A stretch of 64,000 nucleotides of DNA from Alloyangia pacifica (GCF_003111685.1 NZ_CP022189.1:1070001-1134000); one strand, 5' to 3'. Shown: positions 1 to 11,269, counted from the first letter of the stretch. The notes: generated by a model from the letters alone, not told the origin. Numbers and translations: made by a program.

Positions 1-114
1 TATTAGCCGGAAGATTGTCTGATCGCGGGGTTTGTCGGAAAATTGCGTCACAATCGTGATGTCGGCGCATGCCGGTGAATACGCCGAGCGGCGCGCGTAT
101 ATCTTCGATATGGC

Positions 115-573
115 CTAAATAAAGTCGAAAAAGAATGAAAACGCGAAGGCGCTGGGCTCGGCTGGGGTCTCCGGAACCTCAGCGGGGGATTCCGCAAATC
201 CCGGGGATTGCGCCTTGAAGCTGATATGGGTCTCAAAGGCCTTGCCTGCCGCATCCGAGCGGAACTCTACCAGGCTCTTCAGGGTCATCTCCGGGCCGCC
301 GTCGTCTTCGGTCTCGAGCAGCAATTCTGATTGCCAACTCGCGGCCTCCTCATCGACGGAAACGTCGTAGCTTCCACTGACCGGAGAGTCTTCGTCCCAT
401 TCGGAAAAATCGAGCAGGGTTCTTGTGGTCAGCCTGCCCGAGCCGAAATCAAACGCGTCTTGGAAATCAAAGACGTCGTCATTTTGCTCGTTCGGCCATT
501 GGATCGGTGTCTGCGCTTCTGTGGTCGCCTCGGGCAAGCCCTTCGAGGCTGGAGTGGCGGTCAAATCAAGCAT
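115..573 (-). CDS. hypothetical acidic protein
   Basis: A 152-residue protein of unknown function. The start is well supported: AAGGAGGATACC lies directly before the ATG. The chain is rich in Asp, Glu, Ser and Thr, has no signal peptide, membrane segment or cysteine, and ends in a strikingly aromatic tail (FAFSFFFDFI) after a Pro/Glu-rich stretch (PAEVPETPAEPS). A hydrophobic aromatic C-terminus on a soluble acidic protein could be an interaction or targeting tag, but that is inference. The next gene on the same strand is another unrecognised protein. It is very probably a real gene, with no family assigned. Confidence 0.6.
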   Translation of the reverse strand: MLDLTATPASKGLPEATTEAQTPIQWPNEQNDDVFDFQDAFDFGSGRLTTRTLLDFSEWDEDSPVSGSYDVSVDEEAASWQSELLLETEDDGGPEMTLKSLVEFRSDAAGKAFETHISFKAQSPGFAESPAEVPETPAEPSAFAFSFFFDFI

Positions 574-950
574 GGTATCCTCCTTCGTGCGCTCACAGTT
601 TACACCTGGTCAAGTGCTGGAAGGGGTGCAATTGCGATACCTATTCGTCTGGATAAATCGGCGGATACCCGGAAATTACGAGCCTATGTGGCTGATATTC
701 GGGAACATCCGGGAAGCTGAACTCGAGCCCCAGAAGCGCGCGTTTGGACTCCTTCGGCTCGGTGCGGAGGTGACAGCGGAGCCGGCGCAACCGGGGATGC
801 ATCACCCGGCCGGCGCCACTCGTGAGCTGTTCTCGGGGGGGCCGCCGGGGGCGGGTCGGAGATGACGCCGGGCCCAAGGCCTCGGCTACACAGACGCACG
901 GGGACGCGGCAGGATAAACTCCGCCGCGTCCCGTCAGCTTGGGCGCCGTT
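574..950. other. intergenic gap, no gene seen
   Basis: Between two leftward genes. Apart from the hairpin at 901-932 I see no RNA gene, repeat or convincing reading frame; the overlapping open frames here have no ribosome site and no recognisable protein. It presumably holds the promoter of the gene at 115-573. Confidence 0.5.
901..932 (-). terminator. terminator-like hairpin
   Basis: GGGACGCGGC (901-910) pairs perfectly with GCCGCGTCCC (923-932) around a 12-nt loop, 19 nt past the stop of the leftward gene at 951. There is no T-run, so it may be a weak terminator or only a 3'-end stabiliser. Confidence 0.4.
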
Positions 951-1643
951 TCAGCCGATGGCCAGCATCGCGTCGATCGACGAACCGGAATAGGTGTCCT
1001 CGATCGCCAGCACGCCGGCGTAGACATCCGCCAGGGTGTCCTCTGCGTTGGCCTTCACGTCGAAGTCTGCCGTGGCCACGTTGCCGTCGGCCACGCTTTG
1101 GTAGCTGTTCACGGTATAGGTCGAATGAGGCGTGACCATGATAGGTCGGCCGTTGTCGAGGAAGGCGAAATCCACGGCAATGACCTTCGTCGTCGTTGTC
1201 TCCCAGTTCCGTCCGGTCGTCGTCACCGTCCGGCTGAAGACGAAGTCCGCGCCGTCCACGTCGCAATAGGCGTCCGTCAACGCAAATTCCGCCCCGCCTT
1301 CTGCCGCCGCTCTGAAGGTCGACGAGGCCACCGCGAAGGACGCATTGTCGGTGTCCGTCAGTTTGGCACGCAGGTCCGCTGAGGCGATGGTATGTTCGCC
1401 GACGGCCTCCGCGCTGCCTCCGAGTTCCATATCGATGGCCGTTTCTACCGGCCTATCATTGTCGTGATCCTGATGGTGGTGGCGATCTGAAATTCGATCG
1501 TTGCGATCAGTCAGGCGCTCTATACGGTCCGCGAGCCGATCCAGCATATCAATCGCCCGATCAATAACTCGATCAGACCAATCACTTTTGTTGAGCATTT
1601 TGCCGATGCTGGAAATCTGCGCGGAAATAAGTCTCGACAGCAT
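951..1643 (-). CDS. hypothetical protein with Asp-Arg repeat region
   Basis: A 230-residue protein of unknown function. I chose the ATG at 1643 over the longer frame because GGCGGAGG precedes it at good spacing. Residues about 18-50 carry a repeated Asp-Arg pattern (DRVIDRAIDMLDRLADRIERLTDR), spaced 3-4 residues apart, so positive and negative charges would line one face of a helix: a probable coiled coil or single alpha-helix. A His/Asp-rich patch (HHHQDHDND) follows. The remaining 180 residues are Ala/Thr/Asp-rich and look like a beta-rich globular domain. No signal peptide or membrane segment is evident. The His/Asp patch might bind metal (inference). Confidence 0.6.
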   Translation of the reverse strand: MLSRLISAQISSIGKMLNKSDWSDRVIDRAIDMLDRLADRIERLTDRNDRISDRHHHQDHDNDRPVETAIDMELGGSAEAVGEHTIASADLRAKLTDTDNASFAVASSTFRAAAEGGAEFALTDAYCDVDGADFVFSRTVTTTGRNWETTTTKVIAVDFAFLDNGRPIMVTPHSTYTVNSYQSVADGNVATADFDVKANAEDTLADVYAGVLAIEDTYSGSSIDAMLAIG

Positions 1644-2295
1644 AAGGCTACCTCCGCCGTTGGTGTCAATTTGTCTGTGGCTTATACGGGAATAGTGGCA
1701 TCTTTTCAGGAGCAATCACATACTCCCTCTGATAGAGAGTTGGTGATCCGATGGTGCGACGACAAGTATATGAATATTAGAGAGAAGTTTCTTCGGATAA
1801 TGCCTTTGCGCTGATCATGCATTTCGGTTGCCGGGCGGCTTTATCCTTTGGTGTCTCTCGGGGTCCGGAATCATGCCCCGTGGTATCGAAGGACATAGGG
1901 TACAACTCGCGCATGTCCCTTGATCCTATCTTTCGATAGAAATTTGCGCCTCCTGTGTGCCTGAATATCCTTCGCGTTCTCCAAAAGGATCAATATCACT
2001 GGAGTCGGTGCATCCACGCAATTCCGATATGTCGACTTGCGGGAAAGAGGCGAGTCCAAAGGCGTGGGCGCAGGTGATGCGGCGCAGCCGTGCCCGGTGT
2101 CTGGCGCATCTGTGCAGTCCAACGGCAGTGCCTGCGGTCTCGCCGAGCAGGCAGGCCATCCAACGCGGCCATGGGCTGGAAGCTCTGACGCAGGGGCAGC
2201 GGGCTCGCGCTCGTCATCGCCCCAGTGGCACCTATGTGTTTTGACCTGAAGTCCAACGCAGTATAATGGGTCTGCAATCCAAAGAGGCATTGCTC
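1644..2295. other. 650-nt intergenic gap, lower GC
   Basis: Separates the leftward gene starting at 1643 from rightward mrcA. It is visibly richer in A+T (especially 1690-1850) than the rest of the window. An imperfect inverted repeat lies at 1721-1739 (ACTCCCTCT / AGAGAGT arms) and could be an operator for the leftward gene. Open frames exist on both strands at 1870-2290, but none has a ribosome site or a recognisable protein, so I annotate no gene. Confidence 0.5.
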
Positions 2296-4833
2296 GTGAT
2301 CAGGTTCATCTTCTCCTTCTTCGGGGCCATCTTCAGCGTCATCACCCTCGGGCTGATGGCGATCGCGCTGTCCATCGGCGCGATCTTCTGGATCTATGGC
2401 CGCGACCTGCCGAGCCATGAGAGCCTGGCGCAATACACCCCGCCCACGATCAGCCGGATCTATTCGACCGAGGGCAAGATCATCGACGAGTTCGCGCAGG
2501 AGCGGCGGCTCTTCACCCCAGCGGACCAGATCCCCGACATGGTGAAGCAGGCCTTCATTTCGGCCGAGGACAAGAACTTCTACGAGCACCATGGCTACGA
2601 CGTCCGCGGCATCGCCGCGGCCGTGGTCGACGCGGTGCGCACTCGCGGCCGCGACGTGCGCGGCGCCTCGACCATCACCCAGCAGGTGATGAAGAACTTC
2701 CTGCTCTCGGGCGACCGAAAGATCGAGCGCAAGATCAAGGAGATTATCCTCGCCTCGCGGCTCGAGGAAACCCTGAGCAAGGACAAGATCCTCGAGCTCT
2801 ATCTGAACGAGATCTTCCTCGGCCAGAACTCCTACGGCGTGACCGCGGCGGCGCAGACCTATTTCAACAAGAGCCTGTCGGAGCTCGCCCCGCACGAGGC
2901 GGCGACGCTGGCCTCGATGCCCAAGGCGCCGTCGGATTACCACCCGGTGCGGAACATGCAGCGCCTTCTCGACCGCCGCAACTACGTGCTGCGCGAGATG
3001 CGCGAGAATGGCTATATCGACGAGGCCACCTTCGAGACCGAGGTGGCCCAGCCGCTGCGCTCGGTGCAGAACGGCGATTTCGAGCCCTACCAGCATTCGC
3101 TGCCGCCGCGCGACTATTTCACCGACGAGATCCGCCGTCAGCTGACCTCCGAGTTCGGTGAGGGCGAATTCTTCTCCGGTGGCCTGTCGGTCCGTGCGAC
3201 GCTCGATCCCGAGATGCAGGTCGAGGCGGCCAAGTCGCTGCGCGTCGCGCTCGAAGATTACGACCGTAGCCTGGGCCGCTGGCGCGGCACCGGCAAGACC
3301 ATCGCCGAAGAGCAGCTCGGCTCGGAAGCGGACTGGCGCGCGGCACTCGCGTCCGTAGCCGTGGCGCGCGACATCGATCTCGACAGCCAATGGTATCCGG
3401 CCGTGGTGCTCGAGGTGGGCGAACAGCAGATGCGGCTCGGCATCGAAGGGGTCGAGGACACTGCCGAGCGTCCGACCGTGGTGCCCCGCAATGACATCAG
3501 CTGGGCCAAGGGCAGCTTCGCCGACAACTTCGAGCGCGGCGACGTGGTGCATGTGCGTGCGATGACCGACGACAAGACCGGCGAGTTCATCCGCTGGACG
3601 CTGCGCCAGGTGCCGCGCGTGCAGGGGGCCTTCATGGCGATGGACGTGAACACCGGCCGGGTGATCGCCATGCAGGGCGGCTTCAGCTACCAGGACTCGG
3701 TGTTCAACCGCGCCACCCAGGCGCTGCGTCAGCCCGGTTCGAGCTTCAAGCCCTTCGTCTATGCGGCGGCGTTGGACTCTGGCTACTCGCCCTCCACGAT
3801 CATCATCGACGCGCCGATCGAGATCGACACGCCGCAGGGCGTCTGGCGGCCCAAGAACGCGTCCAACACCTACTATGGCCCGACGCCGCTGCGGACCGGG
3901 ATCGAACAGTCGCGCAACCTGATGACCATCCGCCTCGCGCAGGAAATCGGCATGAACACGGTCGCCGATTACGCCGAGAAGTTCGGCGTCTATGACAACA
4001 TGGGCCGGGTTCTGGCCAATGCGCTCGGCGCGGACGAGACTACGCTCTACAAGATGATTTCGGCCTATGCGATGTTTGCCAACGGCGGCGAGCGGGTCGA
4101 GCCGACGCTGGTCGACCGGGTGCAGGACCGCTACGGGCGCACGGTCTACAATCACGAGTACCAGAAGGGCAACGAGCGCAGCTGCCTCGACTGCGCCGAT
4201 CCCAACCTGCCGCCGGGCCGCGGGCCGGACATCCGCAACAACCGCGACCGGATCATGGACGCGGTGACCGCCTACCAGCTGACCTCGATGATGCAGGGCG
4301 TTGTACAGCGCGGCACCGCCTCGCGCACGGTGAACCTGCCGGTGCCCACCGCCGGCAAGACCGGCACCACCAATGACGCCAAGGATGTCTGGATGCTCGG
4401 CTTCACCTCGAACATCGTGGCGGGCTGCTACATCGGCTACGACACGCCGCGCCCGCTGGGCCGCGGCGCCTCTGGCGGCGGCATGTGCGGGCCGGTGTTC
4501 AACCGGTTCATGCTGAAAGCGGTCGAGAAATACGGCGGCGGCCAGTTCAAGGTGCCGCCCGCCTGCAACTTCCTCAAGATGGACCGCTTCACCGGCGCGC
4601 GGCTGGGGCCGGACGCTTCGGGTGAGAACGTCGTCGCCGAATGCTTCCGCTCGGGCGAGGAGCCGCTCTTCGGCATCCAGCTCGACGGCGGATGGGCGAT
4701 GTCCGGCAATTTCGACATGATCCAGCCCGACGGCTCGACCCGCCCGCGCGAGGTCACCACGTCGACCGGGCGCAAGGCGACGGTGGGTCCGAAGGCCTCC
4801 TTCGGCACGCTGAGCTCGGGCGGTCTTTACTGA
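2296..4833 (+). CDS. mrcA: penicillin-binding protein 1A (bifunctional class A PBP)
   Basis: Builds peptidoglycan in the periplasm: polymerises lipid II (glycosyltransferase GT51) and cross-links stem peptides (DD-transpeptidase). About 845 residues, normal for alphaproteobacterial PBP1A. One N-terminal membrane anchor (residues 1-33) is followed by GT51 with catalytic Glu near 91 (AEDKNF) and the GASTITQQ motif. The transpeptidase domain has SSFK (Ser near 482), SRN (near 539) and KTGTT (near 688). I chose GTG 2296 because AAAGAGG precedes it; the in-frame ATG at 2266 has no ribosome site and would add ten atypical residues. Transcribed alone; a hairpin follows. No amidase gene, a frequent upstream neighbour in relatives, is visible. 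Confidence 0.95.
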   Translation: MIRFIFSFFGAIFSVITLGLMAIALSIGAIFWIYGRDLPSHESLAQYTPPTISRIYSTEGKIIDEFAQERRLFTPADQIPDMVKQAFISAEDKNFYEHHGYDVRGIAAAVVDAVRTRGRDVRGASTITQQVMKNFLLSGDRKIERKIKEIILASRLEETLSKDKILELYLNEIFLGQNSYGVTAAAQTYFNKSLSELAPHEAATLASMPKAPSDYHPVRNMQRLLDRRNYVLREMRENGYIDEATFETEVAQPLRSVQNGDFEPYQHSLPPRDYFTDEIRRQLTSEFGEGEFFSGGLSVRATLDPEMQVEAAKSLRVALEDYDRSLGRWRGTGKTIAEEQLGSEADWRAALASVAVARDIDLDSQWYPAVVLEVGEQQMRLGIEGVEDTAERPTVVPRNDISWAKGSFADNFERGDVVHVRAMTDDKTGEFIRWTLRQVPRVQGAFMAMDVNTGRVIAMQGGFSYQDSVFNRATQALRQPGSSFKPFVYAAALDSGYSPSTIIIDAPIEIDTPQGVWRPKNASNTYYGPTPLRTGIEQSRNLMTIRLAQEIGMNTVADYAEKFGVYDNMGRVLANALGADETTLYKMISAYAMFANGGERVEPTLVDRVQDRYGRTVYNHEYQKGNERSCLDCADPNLPPGRGPDIRNNRDRIMDAVTAYQLTSMMQGVVQRGTASRTVNLPVPTAGKTGTTNDAKDVWMLGFTSNIVAGCYIGYDTPRPLGRGASGGGMCGPVFNRFMLKAVEKYGGGQFKVPPACNFLKMDRFTGARLGPDASGENVVAECFRSGEEPLFGIQLDGGWAMSGNFDMIQPDGSTRPREVTTSTGRKATVGPKASFGTLSSGGLY

Positions 4834-4843
4834 TCCGGGCAGA

Positions 4844-4872
4844 GGAGGGGGGCGCCACCGCCCCTCTCTTTG
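4844..4872 (+). terminator. intrinsic terminator of mrcA
   Basis: A GC-rich stem (AGGGGGGC against GCCCCTCT, loop about six nt) starts 10 nt after the mrcA stop and runs into CTCTTT. Good geometry with a short T-run. Confidence 0.6.
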
Positions 4873-5057
4873 CCTGCAGGCACGTCACCCGGGGAATCTG
4901 TGCCTGGAACAAGGCCCGCCTTCCGCGCGCGCTGTGGCATTGTCTCTCTTCAAATACGCAAGGCTCGGCCACTTGCCCGGCGCAGGGCAGGCGCGCGGCA
5001 TGAAAAAGGGCGGGGGCTTGCGCCTCCCGCCCTGTGCGGTTTCAGTGGATGTCTGGC

Positions 5058-6038
5058 TCAGCGGCCCCGGATGCGTGGGTCCAGAGCGTCGCGCAGCCCG
5101 TCGCCAAGGTAGTTCACCCCGAGCACGGTGAGCGAGATGGCGATGCCCGGCAGGATCACCCGCTCGGGGAAGTCTTCCATCCGCGCGACCGCGTCGGCCA
5201 GCATCTTGCCCCAGGTCGGGAAGTCCGAGGGGAAGCCCACCCCGAGGAACGACAGGGCGCTCTCGGTGATGATCGCCGTGGCGAGGCCCAGCGTTGCCGA
5301 GACCATGATCGGCGAAAGCACGTTGGGCAACAGGTGGCGCTTGATGATCTGGAACGGCTTGGTGCCGATCGAGCGCGCCGCCAGCACGAACTCGCGTTCC
5401 TTGAGTGCCAGCACGTCGCCGCGCACGATGCGCGCCGTGGGCATCCACGAGGTGATGCCGACCACGGTGACGATGAGGATGAACATGCCGCCCTCGGGTC
5501 CGAAGTTGGCGCGCAGCGGCTGGCGGAACAGCGTCACCGCGACCAGCAGCAGCGGCAGGATCGGCAGGCTCAGAAAGAGATCGGTCAGGCGCATGAGCGG
5601 CCCGTCGAGCTTCCTGAAATAGCCCGCGAGCACGCCGATGCCGGCCCCGATCACCAGCGACAGGATCATCGCCGCCCAGCCCACCGCCATCGAGGCGCGC
5701 CCGCCGGCGATCAGCTGCGAAAGGTTGTCACGGCCCAGCTGATCGCTGCCCAGCGGATGCGCCCAGCTGACCTTGGCGGTGCTGTCCCAGAGCGCGGTGT
5801 AGATCGGCCGCATGTCCTTGGCGCGGATGTCCAGCGCCTGCGGATCGAGCGTCCACAGATAGGGGCCGACCAGCACGCCGAGGGTGATGAAGATCAGGAA
5901 GAAGGCCCCGATCATCGCGCCCTTGTGCTTGCGGAACTGGGCCCAGACGTCCTTCCACTTGGAGCGCGGCGGCTTGTCGGGGCCCTTGTCGCGCAGGGCC
6001 TCGATCGGGGCGGGGGAGGCGGGAACGGGTTCAGTCAT
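5058..6038 (-). CDS. oligopeptide-type ABC transporter permease (OppC/DppC family)
   Basis: Inner-membrane permease of a peptide-type ABC importer, 326 residues. The N-terminal OppC_N segment contains the first membrane helix (about 43-62), then a periplasmic stretch with HPLGSDQLGRD, a family hallmark, then the binding-protein-dependent transport domain with five more helices. The coupling motif for the ATPase is the EFVLAARSIG region (about 210-220). Its start overlaps the end of the upstream permease by eight nt, so the two are translationally coupled. The substrate could be peptides, or opines or other small amides. Confidence 0.92.
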   Translation of the reverse strand: MTEPVPASPAPIEALRDKGPDKPPRSKWKDVWAQFRKHKGAMIGAFFLIFITLGVLVGPYLWTLDPQALDIRAKDMRPIYTALWDSTAKVSWAHPLGSDQLGRDNLSQLIAGGRASMAVGWAAMILSLVIGAGIGVLAGYFRKLDGPLMRLTDLFLSLPILPLLLVAVTLFRQPLRANFGPEGGMFILIVTVVGITSWMPTARIVRGDVLALKEREFVLAARSIGTKPFQIIKRHLLPNVLSPIMVSATLGLATAIITESALSFLGVGFPSDFPTWGKMLADAVARMEDFPERVILPGIAISLTVLGVNYLGDGLRDALDPRIRGR

Positions 6039-7068
6039 AGCGGATCCTCGGGTCGAGAAGGCCGTAGAGGATGTCGGCGATCAGGTTGAAGACAACGATC
6101 AGCACGGCGAAGATGAAGGTCAGTGTCATCACCATCGGCAGATCGTTCGCGAAGAGCGCGGTGATCAGCAGCTGGCCGATGCCGTTCACCTTGAACACGT
6201 TCTCGGTGATGATCGCCCCGCCGAAGATCGCCGGCACGCCGAGCGCGATCACGGTGATCACCGGGATCATTGAGTTGCGCAGCACGTGGATCATGACGAC
6301 CACGGCCTCCGACAGGCCCTTGGCGCGGGCGGTGCGGACGTAGTCCTGATTGAGGTTGTCGAGCATCGAGGCGCGCATGTAGCGCGAGAGCTGCGCGGTG
6401 GTCTGCAGCGCCAGCACCATCACCGGCATGATCATCTGCATCAACTGGATCTTGAAGCTCGCCCAGTCATTCACCACGTGGGTGGTGTCATAGATCGACG
6501 GGAACCAGCCCAAGTAGACCGAGAAGATCACGATCAGCAGCGGACCGGTGAAGAACGGCGGGATTGAGAAGCCGACCATGGTGATGAACGTGCCGGCCTG
6601 GTCGAAGACCGAATACTGCCGGTAGGCCGAGTAGATGCCGATGGGCAGGGCGATCAGCACGCCGACGATGTAGCTCAGGCCGACCACCCAGAGCGTCTGC
6701 GGGATGCGCTGCAGCACGATGTCCATCACCGGCGAGCGGGTCTGCCAGGAGATCACCCGCAGCTCGCCGTTGTAGAGATGCGTGTCGGGCAGCCAGCCGA
6801 GCAGGAAGCTGTCGCGGGTCAGCCAGTCGATGAAGACCTTGGGCTCGATCCAGAAGACCTGCACCAGCCATTTCCAGTATTGCACCAGCGCGGGCTCGCC
6901 GACGCCGAGCGCCTCGCGCATCTTCTGCTTCACTTCGGGCGGTACGGTCAGCGGCACCTGCGCCATGGGGTCACCCGGCGCCAGTTGCAGCAGCATGAAG
7001 ATCACGAAGCTGATGAAGAGCAGCGTCGGGATCGAAAGGACGAGGCGGCGGATTGCATAGGTCAGCAT
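6031..7068 (-). CDS. oligopeptide-type ABC transporter permease (OppB/DppB family)
   Basis: Partner permease, 345 residues from the chosen ATG at 7068, where the typical OppB start (MLTYAIRRL, first membrane helix) lies. The longer frame adds a Pro/Ala-rich stretch atypical of the family; GAGG sits about 11 nt upstream of the chosen ATG. It has six predicted helices, the LAPGDP motif at the first periplasmic turn, and the cytoplasmic coupling loop DYVRTARAKGL. It lies between the binding-protein gene and the OppC-type permease on the same strand. Confidence 0.92.
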   Translation of the reverse strand: MLTYAIRRLVLSIPTLLFISFVIFMLLQLAPGDPMAQVPLTVPPEVKQKMREALGVGEPALVQYWKWLVQVFWIEPKVFIDWLTRDSFLLGWLPDTHLYNGELRVISWQTRSPVMDIVLQRIPQTLWVVGLSYIVGVLIALPIGIYSAYRQYSVFDQAGTFITMVGFSIPPFFTGPLLIVIFSVYLGWFPSIYDTTHVVNDWASFKIQLMQMIMPVMVLALQTTAQLSRYMRASMLDNLNQDYVRTARAKGLSEAVVVMIHVLRNSMIPVITVIALGVPAIFGGAIITENVFKVNGIGQLLITALFANDLPMVMTLTFIFAVLIVVFNLIADILYGLLDPRIRYD

Positions 7069-7300
7069 GGGCGGACCTCGCGGGCGGGGGCGCTGGGGCG
7101 GCGGCGCTGCGAAAGCAGCGGCAGCGTCCGGCACCGGTCATGGATGCGGGCTGTGTGCGTCATGAATTCCGTGTCTTTGTTGTGGGGCCCGTGCGGCGGC
7201 AGCGGCTGTCGCCGTTTGGCGCAGGCGGCTGGGAAAGGGAACCGGCCGCGCGGGCCGAGGTCGGGGTTCCGGAGAGGTGAGGTCACGGGCAGACCTTCCG

Positions 7301-7338
7301 AAAAGGGGCACGCCCCCGCGCGGGGCGCGGGGGCGTGC
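7301..7338 (-). terminator. post-binding-protein hairpin (attenuator/terminator)
   Basis: A perfect 14-bp stem (GCACGCCCCCGCGC, 7308-7321, with 7325-7338) and three-nt loop begin 11 nt after the binding-protein stop. Read leftward it is followed by CCCCTTTT, so it can act as an intrinsic terminator. Placed inside the operon, it probably lets little transcription through to the permeases and shields the binding-protein mRNA from 3' exonucleases. Confidence 0.75.
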
Positions 7339-7349
7339 GTGTCACAGGG

Positions 7350-9059
7350 TCAGCCTTCGGTACGGTACCAGTCGGCCGCGTTCCACAGCTCGCTGTCCCA
7401 GGTGTTCAGGATGACACCGCCGAGCGTGTTGGAATGCGCCGAGACGCGGCCACGGTCCACGAGGGGAACGATCGTCATCGTTTCCTTGGTGATGATGTCG
7501 TTCAGCTTCTTGGCGATCTCGCCGCGCTTGCTCAGCTCGCCGGTCTTGGCTAGCTCGTCGAGGAGCGCGTCATATTCTTCGTTGCAGAAGCGGTTGATGT
7601 TCTCGCCCTGCCACTGCGAGGACGGCTTCGGCTCGTTGCCGCAGCGGTACATCTGCAGGTAGGACTGCGGGTCGGTGCCGTCGAAGTTGTTCGCGTACAT
7701 CTCGACGTCGGCGTAGAACTTCTGGAAGGTGTCGGGCGAGCCCGGGTCACCGCCGAAGAACACCGAAGAGTCGACGTTGCGCAGTTCGGTCTCGACGCCG
7801 ATCTGGCGCCACCAATCCTTGATCAGGGCCTGGAAGTCCTGACGCACGGCGTTGGTCGAGCTCTGGTAGAGCAGGCTCAGCTTCATGCCGTCCTTCTCGC
7901 GGATGCCGTCGCCGTCGCTGTCGGTCCAGCCGGCTTCCTCGAGCAGCGCCTTGGCGCCTTCGAGATCCTGGGTGAGGCACTCGGTGTTGTCCGACGCGTA
8001 GAGCTCGGGCGCGGGCACGAGGTTGCAGGTCGCGCGGCCGGCCTGGCCGTAGCCGATCTCGGTCAGCAGTTCGCGGTCGATCGCCATTGACAGGGCCTTG
8101 CGGACCTTGAAGTCAGACAGGATCGGGTGCGGATGCGCCACGGTCGAACGCTCGCCCTCGGGCAGATTCGGCGAGGGGTCGGTCATGTTCATCTCGAGCC
8201 GCTCGACCAGGGTGCCGAAGGCCGAGACCGGGGTGCCCTGGCCGCCTTCTGCCATCGAGGCGAGGACGTCGGGCGCCAGCTGCAGGTTCCAGGCGTAGTC
8301 GAACTCGCCGGTCTGCAGGACCGCGCGGGCCGCGGATTCCGCATCGCCGCCGCCTTTCAGCGTGGCGGTCGCGAAGGCGGGCTTCGCCGGGTCACGGTAG
8401 TTCGGGTTTGCCGAGAGCGAGATCACGTCGTTCGGCTTGAACTCGTCGACCACGAAGGGGCCGGTGCCGATCGGGTTGAAGTTGGCCTCGGTGCAGGTCG
8501 ATGCCGCTGCGCCTACGCAGTTCTCGAACTGCGCCTTTTGCAGGATCGGGGACTGGCCGCCCATGAAGGGGCCGTAGGGGTTCGGCATGGCCTCGTCGAA
8601 GTTCACCACGACGGTCAGATCGTCAGGGGTGTCGATCGACGCGATGTGGTCGAACTTGGCGAGCTGCGCGCAGCCGCCCTCGGGGTTCATGCAGTAGTCG
8701 GCGGTGAATTTCACGTCTGCCGAGGTCACCGGCGAGCCGTCGGACCAAACCAGGCCCTCCTTCAGCTTCCAGGTGATCGACTTCAGGTCTTCGGACACGC
8801 CGCCGTTCTCGACGGTGGGGATCTCTTCGGCGAGGAAGGGAACCAGGGCCCCGGTCTCGGTGTAGCGGCCCAGCGGTTCGAGCACGAGCGAGGAGGCTTC
8901 GATGTCCTTAGTGCCGCTCGACAGGTAGGGCGTCATGATCGACGGTGCCTGCCAGTAGATGATGTTCACGTGCCCGTCCGAGCCGCGCTCCGCCATGGCG
9001 GCGGCGGGGGCCAGCACAAAGCTGGCGGCGGCCCCGAGCAGTAGGGTCTTCGTTTTCAT
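7350..9059 (-). CDS. peptide-type ABC transporter substrate-binding protein (SBP_bac_5)
   Basis: Periplasmic solute receptor of the importer, 569 residues. A clear Sec signal peptide (MKTKTLLLGA...PAAAMA, cleavage near residue 23) precedes a family 5 extracellular solute-binding fold, with a typical VWSDGSPVTSADVKF segment near 105-120. The family binds di/oligopeptides, but also opines, nickel and sugars, so the ligand is not set by sequence. First gene of the leftward operon; a strong hairpin separates it from the permeases. The ATPase gene diverges from it. Confidence 0.92.
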   Translation of the reverse strand: MKTKTLLLGAAASFVLAPAAAMAERGSDGHVNIIYWQAPSIMTPYLSSGTKDIEASSLVLEPLGRYTETGALVPFLAEEIPTVENGGVSEDLKSITWKLKEGLVWSDGSPVTSADVKFTADYCMNPEGGCAQLAKFDHIASIDTPDDLTVVVNFDEAMPNPYGPFMGGQSPILQKAQFENCVGAAASTCTEANFNPIGTGPFVVDEFKPNDVISLSANPNYRDPAKPAFATATLKGGGDAESAARAVLQTGEFDYAWNLQLAPDVLASMAEGGQGTPVSAFGTLVERLEMNMTDPSPNLPEGERSTVAHPHPILSDFKVRKALSMAIDRELLTEIGYGQAGRATCNLVPAPELYASDNTECLTQDLEGAKALLEEAGWTDSDGDGIREKDGMKLSLLYQSSTNAVRQDFQALIKDWWRQIGVETELRNVDSSVFFGGDPGSPDTFQKFYADVEMYANNFDGTDPQSYLQMYRCGNEPKPSSQWQGENINRFCNEEYDALLDELAKTGELSKRGEIAKKLNDIITKETMTIVPLVDRGRVSAHSNTLGGVILNTWDSELWNAADWYRTEG

Positions 9060-9297
9060 AGGTCACTCCCTGTTATCGACCTAAGACCGGTTGGTCTCTT
9101 CTTTGTATCAGCGGGAAAATGAAGTCGGTGCGGCCTTTTGTGGCCGGACATTCTGATCGTTCCCATCCCGCTTGGCCGTCATCGAAGCAGAACACGCGCG
9201 AAATGCAAGCATTGCCTTAGGGTCAGCCGATGCTTGGGTTTGACAGTTTGTCGAAGCTGCCTTTAGCGTTTGCACTGACAACGACGGAGAGGCCCAA
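9060..9297. promoter_or_regulatory. divergent promoter region of the opp-type transporter
   Basis: A 238-nt region between the binding-protein gene (left) and the ATPase gene (right). An inverted repeat AGACC-GGTT-GGTCT at 9084-9097 lies 24-38 nt upstream of the binding-protein start, well placed to be an operator. A ribosome site GGAGAGG precedes the ATPase ATG. No clear -35/-10 pair stands out. Confidence 0.4.
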
Positions 9298-11118
<1,821 letters not shown>

Positions 11119-11218
11119 GGGTTGTAGTCTCGTCACGGCATTTCTCTGCCGATGACGAGAAAATTTTGGCTTGGAGGTGGATCCCGGAACGTGGGATGAT
11201 TATGCACGATGCAACGAA

Positions 11219-11238
11219 GCACAGACACGAATCTGTGC
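11219..11238. repeat. inverted repeat upstream of minC
   Basis: GCACAGA (11219-11225) and TCTGTGC (11232-11238) form perfect 7-bp arms around a six-nt spacer, 32 nt before the preferred minC start. It could be an operator or an mRNA hairpin. If the longer minC frame were used it would lie in coding sequence. Confidence 0.4.
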
Positions 11239-11269
11239 CAGGCCCGAGAGCAGAAGGCTAAGAACAAGC

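Noticed and set aside
1..114. Possible gene end at the left edge
   Set aside because: No frame in these bases gives a recognisable protein tail or leads to a supported stop context.
1871..2290. Overlapping open frames on both strands in the gap before mrcA
   Set aside because: No ribosome sites, no recognisable protein and improbable composition; could be relic coding DNA but nothing supports a call.
1996..4155. 719-residue open frame antisense to mrcA
   Set aside because: High-GC shadow frame opposite a clear PBP1A; His/Arg/Asp-rich low-complexity product and no ribosome site.
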